Position numbers and translations under genes: made by a program
NCBI GenBank assembly: GCA_041915365.1
Contig: JAYSBP010000010.1
Span: 27,039 to 91,038, forward strand
Length of the DNA stretch: 64,000 nucleotides
Source: UBA6016 sp041915365
Lineage (GTDB): Bacteria; Campylobacterota; Campylobacteria; Campylobacterales; UBA6016
Reading direction: 5' to 3'
The notes under the pieces: model-generated
What the model was told of the DNA's origin: nothing
Database searches by the model: none
Seen by the model: the letters and a program-made list of their open reading frames with translations, nothing else
In this document: positions 44,520 to 52,310 of the stretch, piece after piece
Layout: every line of letters begins with the position of its first letter
Numbering within the stretch: position 1 is the first letter of the stretch

Positions 44520-45057
44520 AAACCCTAACTATCTTGAGTAGCGACGGGTCAAAAGATATGCCCGATGCGTTTAATGTTCTTTTGTTTAACAGTATTGATG
44601 TTTTGTTCGTAATCTCAACAAAAAACATAGCGCCGTTTTTTTCAAATACTTTTCTATTTCCGGCAAATGTGAGGATGCCTCTGAGTTTTGGATTTGTGTA
44701 GACTCTCATCTCATCATCATCTTCAAATATTACGTAGCAAGAATTGTACTCGTCTGCGGAACTTACTCTATCTTTGTGGACAAGTTTTATTTGTAGATTG
44801 AAGCCTTTTATTCCGCCCCTGTATATCCTCTCGCACTCCTCTTTGAATATCTCAGCGTAACGCTTCGTGCTATCGGAATAAACGGCGGCTATGACTATCG
44901 GTTTTTGTTGATTTAGTTCTTTGTTTTTTGTGGCGAAAAAAATAAGTTGCGGATATATTTTTGCCTGAATAGCTATTTGGGTTCTGTCCAGCTCAAAACC
45001 AAACAACCCACTGCCAAACAGTGCAGCCAATACAAACGCAGCTATTTTTTTATGCAT
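44509..45057 (-). CDS. YfiR-like (DUF4154) exported protein
   Basis: A signal peptide (about 1-20) is followed by a DUF4154 domain over 160 residues: IQAKIYPQLIFF, PIVIAAVYSD, NSCYVIFEDDDE, GILTFAG and FVEITNKTSILLNKRTLNASGI match the YfiR strand order. YfiR is a periplasmic inhibitor that acts on the membrane cyclase YfiN; here no GGDEF protein is next to it, and it is followed by a sensor kinase instead. That suggests the YfiR-like module controls a kinase. The operon order is receiver-kinase, YfiR-like, kinase, lipoprotein, with a gap of 4 bases to the first. Confidence 0.85.
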   Translation of the reverse strand: MHKKIAAFVLAALFGSGLFGFELDRTQIAIQAKIYPQLIFFATKNKELNQQKPIVIAAVYSDSTKRYAEIFKEECERIYRGGIKGFNLQIKLVHKDRVSSADEYNSCYVIFEDDDEMRVYTNPKLRGILTFAGNRKVFEKNGAMFFVEITNKTSILLNKRTLNASGISFDPSLLKIVRVYDE

Positions 45058-45061
45058 TTAG

Positions 45062-46195
45062 CTATTTGCTCTTTAACTCTATGTGAAATTTTGCGCCTTT
45101 ATCGGTATTTTCCACCTTGACGCTACCGCCAAAATGCTCTTCTATGATTTTTCTCGTTATGTGAAGCCCAAGCCCCGTTCCGGCGTCGCCTTTTGAGGTT
45201 ATATACGGCTCAAACACTCTGCTGATGACTTCATTACAGATGCCACCAGCATTGTCTTCTATTGTGAGGTTCACTTTGTTCTCCTCCGCCAATGTCGCTA
45301 TTATCTCTATATTTCTATCGCCCTCTTTGTCGGATAAGGCATCGGCAGCATTTGATATGATGTTTAGTATCGCTTGATTAAACTCTTTTGGATATCCAAA
45401 CACGCTTATAGTTTCGTCAACGTCCACCGATACGTCAACCCTTTTTGATTTGAGCCTTGCCGAAAGTATGGACAATACATCGCTTATCGATTTTTTGAGC
45501 GAAAAGTCCGTAGGGGATTTTGACGGTTTCATAAACTCGGAGAAAGTATCTATAGTGCTTGACATAAACGTCACTTGATTAAAAATCAGTTTGATATTTT
45601 TTGCGATTTCCTCATCGGCAGGCTCGCCATATAGCTCCTCAACCCTATCTTCTATATTTGAAGAGAGGATATTTATGGCATTGAGCGGCTGTTTTAGCTG
45701 ATGAGATGTTATGCTTATCATCTCACCCATCGACGCCATCTTACTTTGGGTGACGAGCAGGTTTTCAAGCTCTTTTGACCTCTCTTCTACCGCTTTTCTA
45801 TTGATCGCCTTTGAAATTCTAAGCAACCTATCCAAAAACACCATACTATCTACAGGCTTTAACAAAAAGCTATCTATACCTATATCTATCGCTTTGATTA
45901 GTTTGTCGGCGTCGCTGTGTGCGGAGACGGCTAGTATGTATTGATGCGGATTGATTATCTTGATATTTTCGCTCATCGTCAGACCGTCCATCTTTGGCAT
46001 CGTAATGTCGGTGATAACTATATCGAATCCGTTTGCCTCTTTATATTTTGCAAGCCCCTCCTCGCCGTCCATGGCGGTCTCGACGGTAGGAAAAAACTTC
46101 TCCAGAAGCTCTTTTAGAATGTTCAAAAAACTAGGGTCGTCTTCAACAAATAAAATGTTAAGGTTTTGAGCCTCTTTTTTCAACTCTTTTATCAT
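45062..46195 (-). CDS. Receiver-histidine kinase hybrid
   Basis: The 377-residue cytoplasmic protein has an N-terminal receiver domain (about 10-128, phosphoacceptor D63 in ITDITMPKMDG, with K113 in LLKPVDS) and a kinase core with H165 (SITSHQLKQPLN) and HATPase motifs (DNAGG, GTGLGLHI). There is no membrane segment. Such receiver-first kinases receive phosphate from another kinase and pass it on, so it may act with the membrane kinase encoded 3' in the same operon. No DNA-binding output is encoded in the operon. Confidence 0.92.
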   Translation of the reverse strand: MIKELKKEAQNLNILFVEDDPSFLNILKELLEKFFPTVETAMDGEEGLAKYKEANGFDIVITDITMPKMDGLTMSENIKIINPHQYILAVSAHSDADKLIKAIDIGIDSFLLKPVDSMVFLDRLLRISKAINRKAVEERSKELENLLVTQSKMASMGEMISITSHQLKQPLNAINILSSNIEDRVEELYGEPADEEIAKNIKLIFNQVTFMSSTIDTFSEFMKPSKSPTDFSLKKSISDVLSILSARLKSKRVDVSVDVDETISVFGYPKEFNQAILNIISNAADALSDKEGDRNIEIIATLAEENKVNLTIEDNAGGICNEVISRVFEPYITSKGDAGTGLGLHITRKIIEEHFGGSVKVENTDKGAKFHIELKSK

Positions 46196-46276
46196 CTTAT
46201 GCCCCTTATTCGCTAGTATGAAGTATAGAAAACAAAAATGCGTTTTAAATGCTATATTTGCACATTAACACTTGAA

Positions 46277-47665
46277 TTATAAAAAACCGACAATCAAATA
46301 GCAAAATGTACTTATGAGCGCTACCGTTGCGGCGTATGGGAGCTGTGTCTTGATATGCTCCATCGGGTCGCAACCAGCAGCCCCAGCCGAGACTATGGTA
46401 GTATCGGATATTGGCGAGCAATGATCGCCAAATACCCCTCCGGCGACAGCCGCCCCAACCATAAGCGCCGGGTCAACGCCAAGCGCCACCCCCATCTGGA
46501 TGGCTATGGGAACCATAATACTAAAAGTCCCCCAGCTAGTGCCCGTAGAAAAAGATATAACGGAACCGGCTACAAAAACGATTGCCGGCAGATACGCCGC
46601 CGAAGTAAATCCCGATATGCTTTTTGCAAGATATACGCCGGTACCCAGCTCTTTTGTCGCCTCGCCCACGGCAAAGGCTAGTATCATCATAACACCGACA
46701 TAAGCCATAGACGATGCCCCACTCCTAAAATGCTCAAAATACTCATCGCTCTTAAATCTCTTGTGCCAAAGGACAAAATATACAAAGCAAAAAGCAAGCG
46801 TAGTAAGTACGGCGTAAAAAACGGCGGTCGTGCCACTCCCTTTTAGTATATTGCCATCACCGCTCAAAAATAAAAATCCAAGAGCGCTAAATGTCAAAAC
46901 AGCTATCGGCAAAACCATAAAAGCAATAGCTCCGCCCTCTTGCGAGCTAATCTCGCTATTTTGAATATTTTTTGCCGCCGCATCTTCGCTGATTTTCATA
47001 TACGAAAAATCTCTATCGAAAACAATGATATAGAGGACAAAAAGAAGAGTCAGTATCGAATAAAAATTGTAGAGTATCGAGTTTGCCGTTATGCCGACAG
47101 CGTCGCCTGCGATGACGCCGGCCGCTATTTGTGCCCCTACGAGACCGCTGATAAGTGCCCCCCAGCCATTGAGAGGTATGAGCGAACACACGGGGGCTGA
47201 GGTAGAGTCGCAGATATACGCCACCTTTGCCCTTGAAGCTCCAAATCTCTGAGCCAAAGGGGTTGTGACGGCGCCAACGACAAGGGAGGTAACCGTTGAT
47301 TCGATAAATATCGCTATCCCTATGAGATAACCTAGCATCAAGGCCGCTTTTTTGCTCTTGACACGACCTGAGCGGTGAACTAGATACCTAACAAACGCAT
47401 TTACTCCGCCGCTTTCAACCACAATGGTCAATATAGAACCCACAAGCACGATAAAGACAATACTCTTAGTCACCCAACTCTGGGCAAAAAGGGCGACAAT
47501 CGCCTCAAAACTATAATACAAAGCATCAATCGGAGCAAAATATCCAAGTTTCACAAGCTGCCAAGTAAAAACACCACAAAAAAGGGAAAAAACAACCTCT
47601 CTGGTAAGTAGTGCCATAGCAACGGCTACGAGCGGAACAGTAAGCGACAAATAACCGTAATCCAT
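46277..47665 (-). CDS. Na+/H+ antiporter, NhaC family
   Basis: The 462-residue protein has 11-12 hydrophobic helices and the family segments SGGVNAFVRYLV, ICDSTSAPVCSLIPLNGWGALI and FSTGTSWGTFSIMVPIAI, with GDHCSPISDTTIVSAGAAGCDPMEHIKTQLPYA at the C-terminus split over the usual conserved region. NhaC antiporters exchange external H+ for internal Na+ at the inner membrane; some relatives carry malate or lactate instead, so the substrate is provisional. It stands alone on the minus strand. Confidence 0.9.
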   Translation of the reverse strand: MDYGYLSLTVPLVAVAMALLTREVVFSLFCGVFTWQLVKLGYFAPIDALYYSFEAIVALFAQSWVTKSIVFIVLVGSILTIVVESGGVNAFVRYLVHRSGRVKSKKAALMLGYLIGIAIFIESTVTSLVVGAVTTPLAQRFGASRAKVAYICDSTSAPVCSLIPLNGWGALISGLVGAQIAAGVIAGDAVGITANSILYNFYSILTLLFVLYIIVFDRDFSYMKISEDAAAKNIQNSEISSQEGGAIAFMVLPIAVLTFSALGFLFLSGDGNILKGSGTTAVFYAVLTTLAFCFVYFVLWHKRFKSDEYFEHFRSGASSMAYVGVMMILAFAVGEATKELGTGVYLAKSISGFTSAAYLPAIVFVAGSVISFSTGTSWGTFSIMVPIAIQMGVALGVDPALMVGAAVAGGVFGDHCSPISDTTIVSAGAAGCDPMEHIKTQLPYAATVALISTFCYLIVGFL

Positions 47666-47704
47666 ACAAAAACCCGTTTTTTAATTTTGTGTTATTATAT
47701 TCAG

Positions 47705-48316
47705 ATGAACAAAAAAAACCTTACTTTGATTGCCGTCTTGTTCGGGCTTTATTTTGGCGGATGTGCTCATAGGCAAAATATCGTAATAACCCCACTTGAA
47801 CAAAACGGCTCCAAGGGGATAGTGGAGCTATATGAAAACGGCGTCAAAAAACTATCCTTCACGGCTATGCTAGGCAAAAATGGGGTCGCCAAAGAGGGTG
47901 AAAAAGCCGAAGGGGACGGCAAAACACCATCCGGTAACTACAACGTATCTATGATTTTTGGCAAAAGTGACGGCAATTGGAGTATGCCGTTCATCAAAAC
48001 TCACGATAAACTATACTGTATAGACGACTCAAAATCAAAAAACTACAACAAAATAATAGACGCAAGTAAAAATGAAAAAGACTACGATAGTTTTGAGTAT
48101 ATGTTAAGAGATGACGGACAATACGACATCGGTGCAGTCATAGAGTATAACAAAGAGGCAAAACCGCTAAAAGGCTCTTGTATTTTTCTGCATATACAAA
48201 AAAACAGCAACTCTCCAACGGCAGGATGCGTAGCCATGCAAAAAGACGACCTAGCGGCGCTCCTCGGCGCTTTGGATAGCGACAAACACCCGATTATCCA
48301 AATAAAAGAGAGATAA
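47705..48316 (+). CDS. L,D-transpeptidase-family lipoprotein
   Basis: A lipoprotein signal (GGC, C20) precedes a YkuD-type catalytic domain. The active site is H163 (FLHIQ) and C175 in the motif SPTAGCVAM, the classical HxxxxxSxxxGC layout. These enzymes form 3-3 cross-links or attach proteins in peptidoglycan, or in Campylobacterota act as shape-determining carboxypeptidases such as Pgp-type. The start is ATG 47705; an in-frame TTG 18 bases upstream is an alternative, and neither has a clear ribosome site. Convergent with the SIMPL-like gene. Confidence 0.85.
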   Translation: MNKKNLTLIAVLFGLYFGGCAHRQNIVITPLEQNGSKGIVELYENGVKKLSFTAMLGKNGVAKEGEKAEGDGKTPSGNYNVSMIFGKSDGNWSMPFIKTHDKLYCIDDSKSKNYNKIIDASKNEKDYDSFEYMLRDDGQYDIGAVIEYNKEAKPLKGSCIFLHIQKNSNSPTAGCVAMQKDDLAALLGALDSDKHPIIQIKER

Positions 48317-48322
48317 TCTAGG

Positions 48323-48991
48323 TTATCTTTTGCATTCAAATAGCATATGCACGGAAAGCCCGACCTCTTTTGCCTCGGGCGTAGGGGCTTCCGTCTTTTG
48401 GGCTACGCTTTTTAACATAGTGTGATAATAAACTCCCTCGGGCGTATCAAATGATATTTTTTTGAGATCGCAAGCCGCTTTTGACGCCCTAGACAGCTCC
48501 GCCGCCCTCCTCGGGATAGCCTCCAAAGCTGAGTATTTGAGCTTTTCTATCGCTAGCTCGCTCTCGTCGGCTCCTATCTCCCAAGATATTGGATAGATAA
48601 ATATTTTGTTTCCCTCTTTTTGCTTTACGTTTGCATTCATAAAAGCCAAAAATTCGTCATAGACTGCAACGTCTGAAAATCTACACTCAAACCTTATGTT
48701 TCCCTCGTAGCCTTTTGCGACTTTTTTGCCGTTTGGATGATAGTCACTTAACGGATAGACATAATACTCGCCGCCCCTGCACGATGGATATTTTGACTTT
48801 GCTTGTGACAATAAAGTGTCTAAGGCGCTTTTTGCCCCTGTTTGAGTAGGGCTTTGGGTAGCGAAAGATATTGTCCCACTCATCTTTGTCGGCGCCACCT
48901 TTAATGATATTCTTTTGCTCTCTTCTATCTCAAAACCAAAAGCCGCACAAATGAAAAATGAAAGCAACAATAAATGTCTAAAAAACGACAT
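48323..48991 (-). CDS. Exported SIMPL-like (DUF541) protein
   Basis: A signal peptide (about 1-19) is followed by a domain with the SIMPL/DUF541 pattern: a short strand start after the signal, then SALDTLLSQAKSK, a strand pair with YYVYPLSDYHPNGK, and a C-terminal helix DLKKISFDTPEGVYYH. The function of the family is unclear; oxidative stress protection and membrane roles have been reported for homologues. The family assignment is by general pattern and is less secure than others here. It stands alone, convergent with the L,D-transpeptidase gene. Confidence 0.6.
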   Translation of the reverse strand: MSFFRHLLLLSFFICAAFGFEIEESKRISLKVAPTKMSGTISFATQSPTQTGAKSALDTLLSQAKSKYPSCRGGEYYVYPLSDYHPNGKKVAKGYEGNIRFECRFSDVAVYDEFLAFMNANVKQKEGNKIFIYPISWEIGADESELAIEKLKYSALEAIPRRAAELSRASKAACDLKKISFDTPEGVYYHTMLKSVAQKTEAPTPEAKEVGLSVHMLFECKR

Positions 48992-49134
48992 AACTACACC
49001 TCAAAATTAAGCTATATTATTAGCTGATTGTATCAAAAAATAAATGGCGTTTCGTAGCATTTTTATTACATTTGAGCTATATGCCAACTATCATAAAATA
49101 AATAGTAAAATAGAGCAATTTTCCAAGGACAAAC

Positions 49135-49515
49135 ATGGCAGACAGACTAAAAATACTAATCGTTGACGACTCACTAAGTGCGAGAATGCTCCTCAAAAAC
49201 GCTTTTTCCGACACAATAAAAAAATATTCCGATTTCTTTGAAGCTTCCAACGGCGAAGAGGCCGTAGAGATGTTCAAACGTGAGAACCCAAACATAACCT
49301 TTATGGACCTCACAATGCCGAAGATGAACGGCATGGAGGCTTTGCAAGAGATAAAAAAAATATCTCCCGACGCAATAGTGGTCATGGCGACGGCAGACAG
49401 ACAAAAAGAGACAAAAAAGGAGCTAATTGCCGCAGGAGCTATAAATGTTCTCAATAAACCTGTAGACGAAGACGAGCTTCGGGAGATATGCACCAAAATA
49501 GCGTTTGGAGGCTGA
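49135..49515 (+). CDS. CheY-like single-domain response regulator
   Basis: This 126-residue receiver has the acidic pocket D11/D12 (IVDD), phosphoacceptor D58 (FMDLTMPKMNG), T/S in MATAD and the lysine in LNKPVDE. It has no output domain. It is the first gene of a three-gene module with a CheC/CheX-like phosphatase and a soluble histidine kinase, separated by 4 bases from the second. The kinase would phosphorylate it, and the phosphatase would reset it. Its target is unknown; a motor role like CheY is possible. Confidence 0.93.
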   Translation: MADRLKILIVDDSLSARMLLKNAFSDTIKKYSDFFEASNGEEAVEMFKRENPNITFMDLTMPKMNGMEALQEIKKISPDAIVVMATADRQKETKKELIAAGAINVLNKPVDEDELREICTKIAFGG

Positions 49516-49519
49516 AAAA

Positions 49520-50122
49520 ATGCAAGATAAAGAGCTTGCGCCGTTAGAAGAAGATTACCTAAGAGAGCTAATAAACATCAGCTTTGGACTGGCGGTGTCT
49601 ATCATAGGCGATATGCTAGGCTCCAAGGCTGAGCTGATGATACCGACGGTTGGCGTCTATCCAATAGAAAAACTGCAAGAGGTAGTACAGGGGCACGTCT
49701 CGCAAAGCGCCGATACGATGCTCATAAAACAGTTTTTCCAATCTTCACTTAACGGCGATGCTTACTTTATGCTTCCAAAAAAAGATGCTCATAGGCTAGC
49801 CCAACTCCTTTTCAAAAAAGATGAGGTTGGCGAACAAGAAATAGAGTGCGTAGCGATAGAGATAACGAACATACTCACGTCGGCTTGCATAGGGCAAATA
49901 GCCCAGATGAGCAAGGCTAGAACTATATTTTTGCCACCAGAGATAGTGCAACACGAAAGGCTTTTGGCATCAGGAAGCGAAGAGCTAAAAAACTTTACGC
50001 AGTTTATGATGGTTGAGACAAAACTTGATTTGGAATCCGAGGGCGTAGTCGGGCAAATGCTCATTTTGATAGGCGAAGGGGTCTTAAATATAATTTTGAG
50101 CGGTATGCCTAAATATGATTGA
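49520..50122 (+). CDS. CheX/CheC-like phosphatase
   Basis: The 200-residue protein has two copies of the CheC/CheX helical motif, an E-x-x-N element in ELINIS (about residues 13-18) and another in EITNIL (about 117-122), which are the catalytic pairs that dephosphorylate CheY-type receivers. An EIVQHERLL segment lies further on. ATG 49520 is preferred to an earlier in-frame TTG because GGAGG lies 8 bases before it. It sits between the CheY-like gene and the kinase gene and overlaps the latter by 8 bases. Confidence 0.85.
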   Translation: MQDKELAPLEEDYLRELINISFGLAVSIIGDMLGSKAELMIPTVGVYPIEKLQEVVQGHVSQSADTMLIKQFFQSSLNGDAYFMLPKKDAHRLAQLLFKKDEVGEQEIECVAIEITNILTSACIGQIAQMSKARTIFLPPEIVQHERLLASGSEELKNFTQFMMVETKLDLESEGVVGQMLILIGEGVLNIILSGMPKYD

Positions 50123-51290
50123 ATATGAAAAACTCATCCTAGATGCTGTCGATAGCGGAATAGTTGTACTAGACGAACAGCTAACCGTGCTTCATTGGAA
50201 CGGCTGGATGGAGATGGTGACGGGAATCAAAAGAGATGCGGCGCTACTACAAAAGATATATGACGTAGTTGAGATAGAAGACGAGAAATTAACAGCCTTA
50301 AAACGCAATATCAAAACCTCGCTAAAACTTGGAATAATCACATTTATGCCTCCTTCAACTCACTCTTATCTCATCAAAGCCGAGCTTAAAAATCTTTTTT
50401 CTAGCTTCTACAAGACGATGCAACAAGAGATAAAAATAATACCCATAGACGGTATCACCGGACTTGTTAGCGTCCATATCAACGACCAAACGGCAATCAT
50501 GGAGTCGAAAAAAATGCTGGAGGTCTACAATCAAGACCTTGAAGAGAGGGTCAAAAAAGAGACGGCAAAGAGACTGGATACGGAAAGAGCGTTAATACAG
50601 CAAGCAAAAATGGCACTTATGGGTGATATGATAGGGGCGATAGCACATCAGTGGAGACAGCCGCTCAATGCCCTAGGGCTATACATCCAAGACGTGCCCT
50701 CAGCATACAAAAGCGGTGAGCTAGACCAAGCGTATCTGGATAACTTCAAAGCTGAGTCTATGAATATCGTTCAGGCGATGTCTAGGACTATAGATGATTT
50801 TCGCAATTTCTTTGCCCCAAATAAGAAAAAAGAGAGTTTTTGCGTTGAAGATGCGCTTACAGAGACATTGCGAATAGTATCAGTGCAAATGAACAACTAT
50901 TTCATAGATATCCGCTTCGAACACGACGGCAGAAACTACATCACGGGCTACAAAAATGAACTTGAGCAGGTGTTTTTGAACATCCTATCAAACGCAAAAG
51001 ACGCCCTACTCGAAGTCAACCCTGCCAGCAAATTCATCAGCATCAAAGTAGAGGGTGTCGAAGACTATGTAAATATCGTCTTTGAAGACTCTGCCGGTGG
51101 TATCAAGGATGACATCATAGAGCGTATCTTTGAGCCGTACTTCACCACAAAAGAGCAAGGCAAGGGGACCGGAATAGGTCTTTATATGTCAAGACAGATA
51201 ATAGAGAGGCATCTGTTTGGAAAGCTCAGCGTAACAAACGGCGCTTATGGTGCTAGATTTTTTATACAACTTCCTATTTATAGTCGCTAG
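50115..51290 (+). CDS. Soluble PAS histidine kinase
   Basis: The 391-residue kinase has no membrane segment. A PAS domain (about 1-125, VLDEQLTVLHWNGWMEMVTGI) is followed by a coiled linker (about 130-165), the phosphoacceptor H178 (IAHQWRQPLN) and a HATPase domain with N-box ILSNAKDAL, and GTGIGLYMSRQI. It is the third gene of the CheY/CheX-like module and overlaps the preceding gene by 8 bases. The stop lies directly before a 50-base repeat that is the relic of a nucleotidyltransferase gene. Confidence 0.92.
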   Translation: MIEYEKLILDAVDSGIVVLDEQLTVLHWNGWMEMVTGIKRDAALLQKIYDVVEIEDEKLTALKRNIKTSLKLGIITFMPPSTHSYLIKAELKNLFSSFYKTMQQEIKIIPIDGITGLVSVHINDQTAIMESKKMLEVYNQDLEERVKKETAKRLDTERALIQQAKMALMGDMIGAIAHQWRQPLNALGLYIQDVPSAYKSGELDQAYLDNFKAESMNIVQAMSRTIDDFRNFFAPNKKKESFCVEDALTETLRIVSVQMNNYFIDIRFEHDGRNYITGYKNELEQVFLNILSNAKDALLEVNPASKFISIKVEGVEDYVNIVFEDSAGGIKDDIIERIFEPYFTTKEQGKGTGIGLYMSRQIIERHLFGKLSVTNGAYGARFFIQLPIYSR

Positions 51291-51606
51291 TTTTCAGGCT
51301 TCATACTTTTTAGCATTGATATTATGATGTCTTTGTTTGGCATTTTAGCCCTTACGCCAATACTCTTTGTGCTATCTCTATATCTTTTCTAAGTAGTTCG
51401 TTTACCATCGCTTGGAGCGAGCTTTTACCGTCTTTTTGCACCTTTTACGCCAAAAATGGTTAACAGATCAGAGAGTTACTAAGTTTTTTAATATGTGTGG
51501 TAAAAAATGCGGGTTTTGGATATGAAAATTATGCCAAAAAATAATGGCTGATAAAATCTCTAATTATGTAAAGGCGGCTTCTGCGGTCGTCAGAAACTCC
51601 GTGCTT
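51291..51606. other. 316-base gap holding gene remnants and a short inverted repeat
   Basis: The left part carries a copy of the first 50 bases of the MNT gene (next entry). Next to it on the minus strand, 51441-51352, an open frame of 29 codons starting with GTG reads QKDGKSSLQAMVNELL and looks like the end of a lost small gene. A weak inverted repeat, TTCTG/CAGAA, lies near 51578-51594, before the HEPN gene end. Nothing else was seen here. Confidence 0.5.
51294..51343 (-). repeat. Partial duplicate of the MNT gene 5' end
   Basis: The 50 bases match 52191-52240, the start of the nucleotidyltransferase gene, with a single mismatch. Here the frame ends after 18 codons, so it is a fragment. 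It suggests a second copy existed or that a recombination moved the locus. Confidence 0.85.
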
Positions 51607-51948
51607 CTATTTTATTTGGCTCTTTATCTCTTTGAGTGTGGCTTCGAAGCCATCCATATCATCGCCTAGCGTATCCCATAGCACTTTGTCGTCAAGGCCG
51701 AAGTAGTGATGTGTCAATACATCCCTCATTTTTGCTATTTCACTCCAAGGCACATCGGCATACTTATTTCTGATTTCTTTTGGAATTTGTTTTACCGCTT
51801 CGCCCATATTTTCAAACGCCTTTGCCGTGGCATACACTTTCTCTGTATTATTTGTAAATTCTTCAAAGGTTATATTTGCTGTAAATTTCCTTATATTCTC
51901 ACACTCAGTCAAAATATCATCGAGATACAATCTCCAGTCCCTAGACAT
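51607..51948 (-). CDS. HEPN toxin (HepT-like)
   Basis: A 113-residue all-helical protein of the HEPN (DUF86) family. The RxxxxH motif is R75-D-V-L-T-H80, followed by HYF, the active site of HepT-type RNases. HepT toxins are inactivated by their MNT partner, which adds AMP units to a Tyr in the motif (Y82 here). The gene overlaps the end of the MNT gene by 8 bases, which is typical for the pair. A role in phage defence or stress is likely. Conserved residues are intact, so it should be active. Confidence 0.88.
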   Translation of the reverse strand: MSRDWRLYLDDILTECENIRKFTANITFEEFTNNTEKVYATAKAFENMGEAVKQIPKEIRNKYADVPWSEIAKMRDVLTHHYFGLDDKVLWDTLGDDMDGFEATLKEIKSQIK

Positions 51949-52240
51949 ACAAAATATCCTTCATTACATAGGGTTTCAGCCCCTCTTTTAGCTTACTCTC
52001 TCTTACCAAATCTACTTTTGAGTTAAGTTTTGCTTCTAGCTCCCCCGCTAGTTTGAGATATGCAAATATAGATAGTCTAGCTCCATCCTCTATCTCAAAG
52101 AGTATATCCACGTCGCTATCTTCTCTTGCTTCACCTCTAGCCACAGAGCCGAAAAGCGCAAGAGAGTCTATGTGGTACTTTGCAGTCAAATCAGGCTTCA
52201 TACTTTTTAGCGTTGATATTATGATGTCTTTGTTTGGCAT
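51941..52240 (-). CDS. MNT-type nucleotidyltransferase antitoxin (MntA-like)
   Basis: A 99-residue minimal nucleotidyltransferase with the motif GSVARGEAREDSDVD (G31-D45); the catalytic pair is D43/D45 and a third acidic residue lies in KVDLV (D77). MntA proteins AMPylate the HEPN toxin to block it. It is upstream of the HEPN gene in transcription order and overlaps it, giving one operon. The 5' 50 bases are repeated at 51294-51343, evidence for duplication or rearrangement at this locus. Confidence 0.88.
   Translation of the reverse strand: MPNKDIIISTLKSMKPDLTAKYHIDSLALFGSVARGEAREDSDVDILFEIEDGARLSIFAYLKLAGELEAKLNSKVDLVRESKLKEGLKPYVMKDILYV
52191..52240 (-). repeat. Intact MNT 5' end, partner of the fragment at 51294-51343
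   Basis: The 50 bases that start the MNT gene; the other copy differs at one position. Confidence 0.85.
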
Positions 52241-52310
52241 CTCTTTGCTCGTTTTTTTGTTTTGATTATAGCTAATTATTTTTGCGACAAAAGCAACAAA
52301 AAGCTAAAGA

